From NCBI GenBank assembly GCA_003402375.1, contig QFXJ01000014.1, forward strand, positions 1 through 50,903: a stretch of 50,903 nucleotides of DNA, read 5' to 3'. Below are positions 8,173 to 15,744 of the stretch, piece after piece (position 1 is the stretch's first letter; each line of letters opens with the position of its first letter). The notes beneath the pieces are model-generated. The model was given only the letters and a program-made list of their open reading frames with translations. It searched no databases and was not told where the DNA came from. Made by a program: the position numbers and the translations under genes. The stretch is from Candidatus Nitrotoga sp. CP45. Its GTDB lineage: Bacteria; Pseudomonadota; Gammaproteobacteria; Burkholderiales; Gallionellaceae.

Positions 8173-9096
8173 ATGTTACGTTTCATTTTCTGTAGACGCT
8201 TCATTGTTGCGACAGCACTCGCTTTCAATTTGGCTATGGCCCATGCAGCGGATAAAGCGAACGTTTTGGATACCGCAAAGATTGAGCAGTTGACCGGTCT
8301 CAAAGGAAGTTTTTCCAAGGAAGAAAGTGTTTTCAAGGTATCCAAGCCGCGCAGCGACGTCAAAATTCAGGTCGACAAATGGCCCATGCCGACCTTCATG
8401 GGTCTCACGTCATGGGCTGCTTTTACCCCGGCCCATAATGGGCAAGCAATGATGATGGGCGATACGGTCGTGTTCGAGGATGAAGTCAATCCGGCCATGA
8501 GTGCTGCCTTGAATGCTGGTCTTGAAGTTACCGCGCTCCACAATCATTTCTTCTTCGATCAACCCAAGGTCTACTTCATGCACATCAGCGGCATGGGCAG
8601 CGCCGATCAGTTGGCAACCGGTGTAAAGAAAGTCTATGACAAGATTGCCGAAATTCGTGCAGCTCGTCCTACGCCTGCTACAGCATTTCCGAGGGCAATC
8701 GCCAGTGACAACAAGATCACCCCCGCTCCTTTGGCGGCGGTGTTTGGCATGAAGGGACAGGCAAGCAACGGGATGTTCAAAGTCGTAATTGGTCGTGAAG
8801 CCAAAATGCATGACATCGTTGTAACCAATCAAATGGGTGTTAGTACTTGGGCTGCATTTGCCGGCTCTGATGATGAAGCGGTCGTCGATGGCGATTTTGC
8901 ATTGCTCGAAGACGAACTACAGCCAATCCTGAAGACCATGCGGGCCGAAGATGTCAATATTGTGGCGATCCACCAGCATATGACGCAGGTGCAGCCGCAC
9001 TACCTGTTCCTGCATTACTGGGGTAAGGGCAAGGCAGTCGATCTGGCAAAAAGCATTAAAAAAGCGCTGGATGTCCAAGCGGCTTTGCATCGATAA
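8173..9096 (+). CDS. Secreted DUF1259 protein of the chromate operon
   Basis: A 307-residue exported protein with a signal peptide (about residues 1-25, ending AHAAD). It holds two DUF1259 (LppY/LpqO-like) units in tandem: both contain a TSWAAF or STWAAF strand, an acidic FEDEVNP or LEDELQP segment and a histidine-rich ALHNHFFFDQPKVYFMH or AIHQHMTQVQPHYLFLH segment. The HxHF/HQH pattern suggests metal binding in the periplasm. AAGGAG precedes the ATG. DUF1259 genes often sit with chrA/chrB, so a role in chromate handling is plausible but unproven. Confidence 0.9.
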   Translation: MLRFIFCRRFIVATALAFNLAMAHAADKANVLDTAKIEQLTGLKGSFSKEESVFKVSKPRSDVKIQVDKWPMPTFMGLTSWAAFTPAHNGQAMMMGDTVVFEDEVNPAMSAALNAGLEVTALHNHFFFDQPKVYFMHISGMGSADQLATGVKKVYDKIAEIRAARPTPATAFPRAIASDNKITPAPLAAVFGMKGQASNGMFKVVIGREAKMHDIVVTNQMGVSTWAAFAGSDDEAVVDGDFALLEDELQPILKTMRAEDVNIVAIHQHMTQVQPHYLFLHYWGKGKAVDLAKSIKKALDVQAALHR

Positions 9097-9145
9097 CTTC
9101 TGCGATGGTGTGAATAAAGAGCACGCTTTGCATCATTTTTTCGGG

Positions 9146-10189
9146 TCAGGTTTTACACGTGTTTGTTTTTCCCGCTTCGTACCAACCATGGCTACGCTTG
9201 ACCAGATACACCACAGACAGCATTACTGGTACCTCAATCAACACACCGACCACGGTGGCAAGTGCCGCACCGGATTCGAAGCCGAACAGGCTGATGGCGG
9301 CAGCGACTGCTAATTCGAAGAAGTTACTCGCACCGATCAGTGCTGATGGACCCGCTACGCAGTGCGCTTCACCGAAGCGGCGATTCAGCCAATAGGCCAA
9401 GGCGGAATTGAAATAAACCTGAATGATGATGGGTACGGCGAGCATGACGATAATGAGCGGTTGCTCGACGATGGCTTTACCTTGAAAGGCGAACAACAAT
9501 ACCAGCGTGAGCAACAGTGCGGAGATGGAGAGCGGGTTTAGCTTGGACAGGGCATGCTGTAGCGCTGCCGTCCCGCCGCGTGACAACAGGAACTTGCGCC
9601 AAACCTGTGCCACCAAAACGGGCAGCACGATGTATAAAACCACCGATACCAGCAGCGTATCCCAAGGCACGATGATGGATGAAATGCCCAGCAACAGCGC
9701 CACCAGCGGCGCAAAGGCGAACACCATGATGGCGTCGTTTAGCGCGACTTGGCTCAGGGTGAATAGCGGCTCACCGTTCACCAGCCGGCTCCACACGAAC
9801 ACCATCGCGGTGCAGGGTGCGGCGGCAAGCAGTATGAGGCCTGCAATGTAGCTGTCGAGTTGCTCCGCTGGCAGATACGGTGCGAACAATTGCCGGATGA
9901 ACAACCAGCCAAGTAACGCCATGGAAAAGGGTTTGACTGCCCAGTTGACGAACAGCGTGACACCGATGCCGCGCCAGTATTTGCGCACTTCGTGCAAGGC
10001 CATGAAATCTATGCGTAACAGCATGGGGATGATCATTACCCAGATCAGCAGTCCGACGGGGATGTTGACCTTAGCGATCTCCAATTCACCCAGCCAGTGA
10101 AACGGTGCAGGGACCAGTTGTCCCAACACCACCCCGACGATAATGCACAGAAAAACCCAAATAGTTAAATAGCGCTCGAAAATGCTCAT
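9146..10189 (-). CDS. acr3: ACR3-family arsenite efflux transporter
   Basis: A 347-residue integral membrane protein with about ten helices. ACR3 signatures include LVPAPFHWLGELEIAKVNIP near the N terminus, AAPCTAMVFVWSRLVNGEP with the conserved cysteine thought essential for transport, and GASNFFELAVAAAISLFGF late in the protein. It exports arsenite using the membrane potential. The ATG at 10189 has AGGA upstream and is preferred over an in-frame TTG 24 bases earlier. It is the last gene of the ars operon and starts five bases after the stop codon of a 28-codon frame. It converges on the chromate operon, with about 50 bases between the gene ends and no clear terminator. Confidence 0.95.
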   Translation of the reverse strand: MSIFERYLTIWVFLCIIVGVVLGQLVPAPFHWLGELEIAKVNIPVGLLIWVMIIPMLLRIDFMALHEVRKYWRGIGVTLFVNWAVKPFSMALLGWLFIRQLFAPYLPAEQLDSYIAGLILLAAAPCTAMVFVWSRLVNGEPLFTLSQVALNDAIMVFAFAPLVALLLGISSIIVPWDTLLVSVVLYIVLPVLVAQVWRKFLLSRGGTAALQHALSKLNPLSISALLLTLVLLFAFQGKAIVEQPLIIVMLAVPIIIQVYFNSALAYWLNRRFGEAHCVAGPSALIGASNFFELAVAAAISLFGFESGAALATVVGVLIEVPVMLSVVYLVKRSHGWYEAGKTNTCKT

Positions 10190-10193
10190 GGTG

Positions 10194-10280
10194 TTAATCC
10201 TTGATGTGTCCAATTTCGGCTAGCTTTTCATTAAAACTGTCAGCACGTAATAGCAGCATTTTGTATTGCTTTTTTCTCAT
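10194..10280 (-). CDS. 28-codon ORF between arsA and acr3
   Basis: A short frame coding for a basic 28-residue peptide beginning MRKKQYKMLLLRADSFNEK and ending HIKD. A good ribosome site (GGGAG) lies six bases before the ATG. The stop codon is four bases before the acr3 ATG, and the acr3 ribosome site overlaps the end of this frame. These features suggest real translation and coupling to acr3. It may work as a peptide or simply as a leader that loads ribosomes onto acr3. I do not recognise a family. Confidence 0.55.
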   Translation of the reverse strand: MRKKQYKMLLLRADSFNEKLAEIGHIKD

Positions 10281-10305
10281 GACAGGCTCCCTTCGGAATA
10301 AGGAT

Positions 10306-12063
10306 TTATCCGGTAGCCAGTTCCAGCAAGCGTGCTACGCCAACAGGCTCATCCTTGAGCAAGGGTACAACCGCATAACGCTGTGCATATTGATTTGCGA
10401 CGGTATTGATTTCGCGAAGTTCATTCGCGGCCCTGCTACGCAGCAAGGGCGAGATGACAGAAGTTGCGGCAACACTGTTGTTGATGATCCATGCCCAGGG
10501 TTCGATCTTCGCTCGGCGCAAATCAGCTTGCAGACTTGCCGCCTCTAGCACTGGTGTTGTCTCGGCAAGCGTAACAATCAGCACCTTGGTCTGCTTGCTG
10601 TCCTGCAACTGCATCATGGGTGTGGTGTAGTGCAAAATACTGTTGCTGCTCATTTGGCGCGCGACCTCACGGTGGTAAGCGCCGGTCGCATCAATCAGCA
10701 TCAAGGTGTGCCCGGTTGGTGCGGTATCCATCACTACGAACTTTTTTCCTGCTTCATGGATAATACGGGAGAAGCCTTGAAACACGGCAATCTCCTCGGT
10801 GCATGGGGAGCGCAGATCTTCCTCAAGAAGTGCGCGACCCTGGGTATCGAGTTTCGCCCCCTTGGTCTCCAGTACATGCTGACGGTAACGTTCGGTTTCA
10901 GTGTGCGGGTCGATGCGGCTGACAGTTAGATTGTCCAGCGCTCCTTCCAGCGTTTCGGTAAGGTGTGCCGCCGGGTCAGAGGTGGTGAGGTGTACCGGCA
11001 ATCCACGACGCGCCAACTCCACGGCGATAGCCGCAGCCAGCGTGGTTTTTCCGACACCGCCTTTACCCATCAGCATCACCAGACCATGGCCATCAGCAGC
11101 GATTTCATCCATTAAGTCGGACAGGCGGGGTTCGTCTAATTCAATGGGCACTTCAGCCACGAATTTTACGCCCACAGGGGTATCGGCCAGCAAGTGACGC
11201 AACGCATCAAGACCAACCATGTTGAACGATTTGAGCGTGACATAATCGCGCGGCAAAGCGCTTAGTGCTTCTGGAATGGCATGTAGCGCGGCCTGTTCCC
11301 GCTCATGAATGGCTGCAGCCAGTGGATCGTTGGTGGATTCGGTAGAGGGCAGTATGCCGTTGATAACCAGATATTGGTGGGTCAGCCCTATTGCGGCAAG
11401 TTCTTCGCGTGTCCTCGCCACTTCACGCAATGTCGATTGCTGGGCGCGAGCCACGAGTATCAGGCGCGTCATGCTGCCATCGGTCAAGGCATCGACGGCA
11501 GCCTTGTATTGTTCCCGTTGTTTCTCCAAACCTGCCAAGGGACCGAGGCAGGAAGCGTCACCTTTGCCTTCTTCCAGAAAATTGCTCCAGGCACCGGGCA
11601 ATTGCAACATGCGGATAGTATGTCCCGTTGGCGCAGTATCGAAAATGATGTGGTCGTAGTCGGCGAGCAGGGCCGAATCGGTCAGCAATGAGGTGAATTC
11701 GTCGAAGGCCGCAATCTCCGTGGTGCAGGCGCCTGAAAGTTGCTCTTCAATCCCCTGAACCACGGCTTCGGGCAGCACTCCACGAACCGGGCCAACGATG
11801 CGGTCGCGATAGACCTGAGCCGCCGCTTGCGGATCGATTTCCAGCGCGGCTATTCGCGGCACGGCAGGGATGGTAGTAATTTGGTTGCCGATGGTGATGC
11901 CGAACACTTGCCCGACGTTGGAGGCCGGATCGGTACTGACCAGCAGCACGCGTTTCCCGGCTTCCGCCAACTGAATTGCTGTGGCGCAGGCAATCGAGGT
12001 CTTGCCCACTCCACCCTTGCCGGTGAAAAACAAAAAGCGCGGTGGCTGATCGAGGAACTTCAT
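10306..12063 (-). CDS. arsA: Arsenite efflux ATPase ArsA
   Basis: A 585-residue ATPase of two homologous halves, the usual length for bacterial ArsA. Each half has a P-loop (FFTGKGGVGKTS near residue 12; LMGKGGVGKTT near 320) and the DTAPTGHT signature. Three cysteines that bind arsenite in the plasmid R773 enzyme are present in SGACTTEIAAF (C113, same number), GDASCLGPL and RSPCTEEIAVF. ArsA energises arsenite export by binding the transporter, here the ACR3 protein encoded just downstream. The ATG at 12063 has GGAG upstream, while the earlier in-frame GTG has none. The gene lies 33 bases after arsD, its metallochaperone. Confidence 0.96.
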   Translation of the reverse strand: MKFLDQPPRFLFFTGKGGVGKTSIACATAIQLAEAGKRVLLVSTDPASNVGQVFGITIGNQITTIPAVPRIAALEIDPQAAAQVYRDRIVGPVRGVLPEAVVQGIEEQLSGACTTEIAAFDEFTSLLTDSALLADYDHIIFDTAPTGHTIRMLQLPGAWSNFLEEGKGDASCLGPLAGLEKQREQYKAAVDALTDGSMTRLILVARAQQSTLREVARTREELAAIGLTHQYLVINGILPSTESTNDPLAAAIHEREQAALHAIPEALSALPRDYVTLKSFNMVGLDALRHLLADTPVGVKFVAEVPIELDEPRLSDLMDEIAADGHGLVMLMGKGGVGKTTLAAAIAVELARRGLPVHLTTSDPAAHLTETLEGALDNLTVSRIDPHTETERYRQHVLETKGAKLDTQGRALLEEDLRSPCTEEIAVFQGFSRIIHEAGKKFVVMDTAPTGHTLMLIDATGAYHREVARQMSSNSILHYTTPMMQLQDSKQTKVLIVTLAETTPVLEAASLQADLRRAKIEPWAWIINNSVAATSVISPLLRSRAANELREINTVANQYAQRYAVVPLLKDEPVGVARLLELATG

Positions 12064-12096
12064 GGCAGTTGGCTCCACAGGTTGATTGAGGTTGAT

Positions 12097-12453
12097 TCAG
12101 CAGCATTTACTGCCGCTGCCGCCTGCTGGTTTGATTTCATTGATCAGGATTGTGATGCCGACCCAGCGCGCCAATTCAACGCGATTCGGATAGCGACCCG
12201 CCAAGGCGAATTCGCCATCGACCAAGATCAGTGGCAATGCTTCTTGCCCTGAACGCTCCAGAAATCCTTTCACGACCGGATTATTCGCAAAGTCCATCGG
12301 CTGTTGCGCCAAATTGAAGCGTTGGATCTGTGCGCCGTTCTGTTTGGCCCAATCGACATCTGCAGCAAAATTGACTAGTTGTTGATCCACATCTACCCCG
12401 CATACGCCGGTGTTGCAGCACATGGCCGGATCAAAAACTTGTATCGATTTCAT
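12097..12453 (-). CDS. arsD: Arsenic metallochaperone ArsD
   Basis: A 118-residue ArsD with the three cysteines needed to carry arsenite to ArsA at the canonical numbers C12, C13 and C18 (DPAMCCNTGVCGVDVD). A vicinal cysteine pair closes the protein (GSKCC). The family has a thioredoxin-like fold. It delivers As(III) to ArsA and is a weak repressor in some systems. It lies 11 bases after arsC in the operon. Confidence 0.96.
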   Translation of the reverse strand: MKSIQVFDPAMCCNTGVCGVDVDQQLVNFAADVDWAKQNGAQIQRFNLAQQPMDFANNPVVKGFLERSGQEALPLILVDGEFALAGRYPNRVELARWVGITILINEIKPAGGSGSKCC

Positions 12454-12464
12454 GATGACACTCC

Positions 12465-12944
12465 TTAAACAATGATGTTGGCAATCTTGTCCATTTCGGC
12501 CTTGAGCGCGGCCTTGTCATGCTGCAGTACATCCAGATTCAGTGCGAAAAATGCTTCGATGCGGGCACGCAGGATGCGGTAAGCCTGCATGAACGCCGCG
12601 TCGATCTCGTCATCCGTGCCCGTTGCATGCGCCGGGTCTTCCACGCCCCAGTGCGTGCGCAGCACTGGGCCGAGGTAGGCCGGGCAAGTTTCTCCCGCCG
12701 CACTGGCACAAACGGTGATGACTATATCGGGCGCGGCGGGTAGATTCTCCCAAGACTTACTGTAATAGCCTTCGGTGGAGATGCCTTCGCTCGCCAGTAA
12801 TGCCAGCGAACGCGGATGCACCTTGCCGGTGGGCTTGCTGCCCGCGCTCATGGCATGCCAACCAGCCGGCGCAAGATGGTTGAAGGTGGCTTCACCGAGG
12901 ATGGAACGGCAGGAGTTGCCAGTGCAGAGAAAGAGTACGTTCAT
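12465..12944 (-). CDS. arsC: Arsenate reductase ArsC, low-molecular-weight phosphatase type
   Basis: A 159-residue protein of the low-molecular-weight protein-tyrosine-phosphatase superfamily. The CX5R loop is at the N terminus (FLCTGNSCRS), and further cysteines lie in VITVCASAAGETCPAY, where the redox relay cysteines of this arsenate reductase class occur. The WGVEDPAHATG segment is typical. It reduces arsenate to arsenite for export by ArsA/ACR3. It starts 14 bases after arsR. Confidence 0.95.
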   Translation of the reverse strand: MNVLFLCTGNSCRSILGEATFNHLAPAGWHAMSAGSKPTGKVHPRSLALLASEGISTEGYYSKSWENLPAAPDIVITVCASAAGETCPAYLGPVLRTHWGVEDPAHATGTDDEIDAAFMQAYRILRARIEAFFALNLDVLQHDKAALKAEMDKIANIIV

Positions 12945-12958
12945 GTTCAGGGTTTAAA

Positions 12959-13318
12959 TTAAGTTGGGGGAATTGGTAAGAGAACGCTTGTGGAACGGGC
13001 CGATGCCGTTAGCAAATCAATACACTGCTGAGGATTGCCGGAACAGCATTCCTCGGTCAGGTAAGCAATAAGATCCATCATCAAGGGAATATTGGCACGA
13101 TAACGCTGGTAACGGCCCTCCTGTTGAACTGTTAGCAAGCGTGCGTGCGTCAATGCTTTCAGGTGGAAGGAAATATTGGTGGGCGGCAATTCAAGCATTG
13201 TCGCGATTTCACCCGCCACCATACCGTCCAGCCCTTTTTTGACCAACAGCCGAAACACGTCCAACCGCACACCGGAAGAAAGCGATTCGAATACTGAAGT
13301 TGCAGTAAGTTTATCCAT
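12959..13318 (-). CDS. arsR: ArsR family arsenite-responsive repressor
   Basis: A 119-residue winged-helix repressor with the helix-turn-helix near residues 35-60 (EIATMLELPPTNISFHLKAL) and the wing QQEGRYQRYRAN. The classical CxC metal site in the recognition helix region is missing. Instead three cysteines, C91, C92 and C99 in EECCSGNPQQC, lie in the C-terminal helix, close to the atypical arsenite site described for Acidithiobacillus ferrooxidans ArsR. It is the first gene of the operon and should bind the promoter just upstream. No strong ribosome site precedes the ATG. Confidence 0.94.
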   Translation of the reverse strand: MDKLTATSVFESLSSGVRLDVFRLLVKKGLDGMVAGEIATMLELPPTNISFHLKALTHARLLTVQQEGRYQRYRANIPLMMDLIAYLTEECCSGNPQQCIDLLTASARSTSVLLPIPPT

Positions 13319-13332
13319 ATTTTAATAATACA

Positions 13333-13362
13333 ACAATAATTGAAGTATTGCAATACAGTCAA
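13333..13362 (-). promoter_or_regulatory. ars operon promoter and candidate ArsR operator
   Basis: On the minus strand TTGACT (13357-13362) and TATTGT (13333-13338) are separated by 18 bases and form a sigma-70-like promoter about 15 bases upstream of arsR. The spacer contains the perfect 12-bp palindrome GTATTGCAATAC (13345-13356), well placed for repression by ArsR. The promoter and the palindrome are read directly; the assignment to ArsR is inference. Confidence 0.6.
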
Positions 13363-13656
13363 AAATGCAATCTATAGTGCCCGCACAAACTCCTACATAC
13401 TGCATAACTAAATTTGCCCAGATTAAAATCTTTCATTTAACCTTAATTTCTAGATCGTGAAACACTAAGCTGTTGGCATGGCTAATTCGGACACTTTGTG
13501 CTTTATAATGGCAACACTGCGTTAGCAATTAAATAATTAGATAGCAAACGACACAATGCGACTGCCAAAGTAGGCAGGGCAAAAATATTAGGTTATTTAG
13601 CAATAATCAGGACAGCGTCACGCAACTGCGTGTGGGTAGATAACGCAATTTAACAA
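13363..13656. other. Intergenic region between arsR and the Sel1 gene
   Basis: About 300 AT-rich bases without coding potential. A TATAAT hexamer is at 13504-13509, but no good -35 lies at the proper distance. It separates divergent genes and should carry the promoter of the Sel1 gene. Confidence 0.4.
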
Positions 13657-13690
13657 CATAATAATTTTTTATTTTTTAAAAATTATTATG
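13657..13690 (+). repeat. AT-rich 13-bp inverted repeat ending in an ATG
   Basis: CATAATAATTTTT (13657-13669) pairs perfectly with AAAAATTATTATG (13678-13690) over an 8-base loop. The last three bases are the first possible start codon of the Sel1 gene. The hairpin would hide this start, which favours a start further downstream. Confidence 0.6.
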
Positions 13691-14413
13691 TTATACAGGG
13701 AGAACAATTATGCAGCTGTTAGTAGTGATAGGCGTCATATGGTAGCGCTAACACATCCAAAGTTAACTGAAGATTTTGAAGAAGGAATGAAGTTTGTCGC
13801 TAACAAGGATTACACCAAAGCGGCAGAGTTATTTAAGAAAGCCGCAGAACAAGGACACGCGGAAGCGCAGTTCTATCTAGGGCTTATGTGCGAAGGGGGT
13901 CAAGGCCTCACAAAAGATGACCAGCAAGCTGTGTCTTGGTGGACCAAGGCCGCAGAACAAGGGCACGTACTAGCACAAAACAATCTAGGACTTATGTACG
14001 AACAAGGGAATGGTGTTACACAGGACTACCAGAAGGCTGCATCTTGGTTCCGTATGGCCGCAGAGCAGGGAGATGCGGAAGCACAATATACTTTAGGATT
14101 TATGTACGCAAATGGCGAAGGCGTTTCACGGGACTACCAACAAGCCATGCTTTGGTTGAGTAAAGCCGCAGAACAGGGAGATGTGGCGGCACAATTCAAG
14201 GTGGCCAAATTAAATTTAGGGTCCATATATACACCAGACAACAACGTTCAACAGGATTTTATTGAAGCATACAAATGGTTCAGTATTGCTGGCGTAGATG
14301 GTGATGCAAATGCAAAAGACGGCTTAGAGATTGCAGAATCGTACTTGACACCATCTGCCGTTGAAGAAGCACAACGACGGGCAGACGAATGGATAGCGAA
14401 AAATAAAAAATGA
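13688..14413 (+). CDS. Sel1-repeat protein, signal peptide apparently broken
   Basis: A 241-residue frame holding about five Sel1 (TPR-like) repeats of ~36 residues between residues 45 and 215, each with an AEQGxAxAQ-LGxMY pattern. Such repeats form superhelical scaffolds for protein contacts. The N terminus is odd: residues 1-20 are hydrophilic, whereas a strong AGGGAG site directs translation at an ATG at 13710 in another frame, giving the hydrophobic MQLLVVIGVIW before a stop at 13743. A one-base deletion near 13740 would have split a signal peptide from the repeats. Start choice is therefore uncertain; ATG 13739 in frame is another option. It resembles the Sel1 protein at 49.1 kb. Confidence 0.75.
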   Translation: MLYRENNYAAVSSDRRHMVALTHPKLTEDFEEGMKFVANKDYTKAAELFKKAAEQGHAEAQFYLGLMCEGGQGLTKDDQQAVSWWTKAAEQGHVLAQNNLGLMYEQGNGVTQDYQKAASWFRMAAEQGDAEAQYTLGFMYANGEGVSRDYQQAMLWLSKAAEQGDVAAQFKVAKLNLGSIYTPDNNVQQDFIEAYKWFSIAGVDGDANAKDGLEIAESYLTPSAVEEAQRRADEWIAKNKK

Positions 14414-14550
14414 ACTCATGAACAAAACGATCGTCAATGACTATGGCAATTTTTTAAATTGAGCATTCTTTATTACGAACGCACTGATAAGCTACCATAA
14501 ATAGCGGAACTGCAAGGCAGTGGAATGAAGACAGTATCTACCATCGCACT

Positions 14551-14571
14551 ACCCCCCTGATATCAGGGGGT
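14551..14571. terminator. Perfect GC-rich palindrome between convergent genes
   Basis: CCCCCTGATATCAGGGGG is a perfect 18-bp palindrome 12 bases beyond the end of the minus-strand DsrE-like gene and between convergent genes. No T-run follows on either strand, so a factor-independent terminator is plausible but not certain. Confidence 0.4.
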
Positions 14572-14581
14572 AAATAAACGG

Positions 14582-14941
14582 TCAAAACGTCACATTACGG
14601 TCTCGTTCGGCCACTGCCTTGATGTAATCCGGCATTCCTTTAATTGATGCGCCAGTCACTAAATCCTCTACCATAATCTGCCGAGCCACGGCGCAGGCGC
14701 CGCAGACCCAAATCTGCACGCCTGCCGCCTGTACCGTAGCTAGCAGTTCTTTCAATGGAGTCAGATTCACACCGTGGATATAATCGGCCGTTCCTTTACG
14801 GCCAAGTGTCACGGCTTCGTTCCAGAGCCAGAGCACCACATCATGCCCCTGCTCCTTTGCCGTCTTCGCAGCCATGAAGGGCAACGTGGCCATCGTTGGA
14901 TCGTCTGTACCTCGACTGCCGGATATTATGAAGGTCGCCAT
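14582..14941 (-). CDS. DsrE/F-like sulfur-relay family protein
   Basis: A 119-residue cytoplasmic protein of the DsrE/DsrF/TusD fold family: FIISGSRGTDDPTMATLPF at the N terminus, a hydrophobic GHDVVLWLWNEAV strand and a VQIWVCGACAVARQI segment with a cysteine pair where sulfur-carrying members have their active cysteine. GGAGATAAACG precedes the ATG. Members move sulfane sulfur or have unknown roles. No other sulfur-oxidation genes lie in the window, so its partner is not visible. Downstream genes on the same strand encode none; the upstream Cu/Zn SOD and tetraheme cytochrome are also minus strand. Confidence 0.85.
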   Translation of the reverse strand: MATFIISGSRGTDDPTMATLPFMAAKTAKEQGHDVVLWLWNEAVTLGRKGTADYIHGVNLTPLKELLATVQAAGVQIWVCGACAVARQIMVEDLVTGASIKGMPDYIKAVAERDRNVTF

Positions 14942-15026
14942 CGTTTATCTCCTCTCTCATTCATTCGTAAAAAGACAGATCCATCATCATGCGTCATTCA
15001 TGATTCTGCCCTTTCATTTTCTTGCG

Positions 15027-15653
15027 TCACTTCTTCAGAACAATCACCCCACATGCAATCCTGGGGCCACCTGGGGCATCTTTAGTCGGAGGATCGGGAA
15101 GGAATTTGTCTTCAAGTTCATGAATAATAAACGCAGTTCCATCCGCATCGAAAAGGGTCGTTAATCCGGGAGTAAGCGTGACCCGGCTCGTGATGGCATA
15201 CAACGTTCCTTTGCGGTTCTCATCAACCACAAGATTCGGCAGATCGCCTAAATGATAGGGATGATTTCCAAGGCCTGGACTGACATTCGCCTGCGGGTTC
15301 ACCTGCGGATTGATATTGCCATCGTAATGGCCTTTTGCCGCAGCAAACGATGGTTCGCATGCTCCTGTCTCGTGGAAGTGAACCGCGTGTCGCCCGGGCG
15401 TTAACTTACTGTCAGGCGCACCTTGTACCATCATCTTGATTCTGACGAGCCCATCATGTTCCTCATACAGATGAGCTTCTCCGGTAATGCCCGGACCAGC
15501 GATGGTCGCTTCTGCACGAAGCTTTTTCTCTACTTTTCCTGCGGGAGGCCCATCTTCTTTTCCTGCGTGATGCTCAGCTTCTGCAAAAACTGGACTAGTG
15601 ACGCTGCCCACGATCAATGCCAATGCCAGCGGTAACTTAGTAACAAATTTCAT
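15027..15653 (-). CDS. sodC: Periplasmic Cu/Zn superoxide dismutase family protein
   Basis: A 208-residue exported protein with a signal peptide (residues 1-24, ending VFA). The Cu/Zn SOD metal ligands are visible: HFH in GRHAVHFHETGACEP, the bridging region GHYDGN, NHPYHLGDLPNL with the zinc His and Asp, and IHE late in the chain. The disulfide partners are in TGACEP and GPRIACGVI. A His/Asp-rich segment before the domain (EAEHHAGKEDGPP) may hold metal. It converts superoxide to peroxide and oxygen in the periplasm. It sits beside exported cytochromes, suggesting protection of a periplasmic electron chain (inference). An AGGAG lies upstream of the ATG. Confidence 0.93.
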   Translation of the reverse strand: MKFVTKLPLALALIVGSVTSPVFAEAEHHAGKEDGPPAGKVEKKLRAEATIAGPGITGEAHLYEEHDGLVRIKMMVQGAPDSKLTPGRHAVHFHETGACEPSFAAAKGHYDGNINPQVNPQANVSPGLGNHPYHLGDLPNLVVDENRKGTLYAITSRVTLTPGLTTLFDADGTAFIIHELEDKFLPDPPTKDAPGGPRIACGVIVLKK

Positions 15654-15744
15654 GTGTATCTCCTATTGATTAGTTGAAAAAATGGTTATATGTTGCCGCC
15701 TATCTGCATCTGTCGTATTGCCGCCATTGTTCGGCGTCCTCTGA

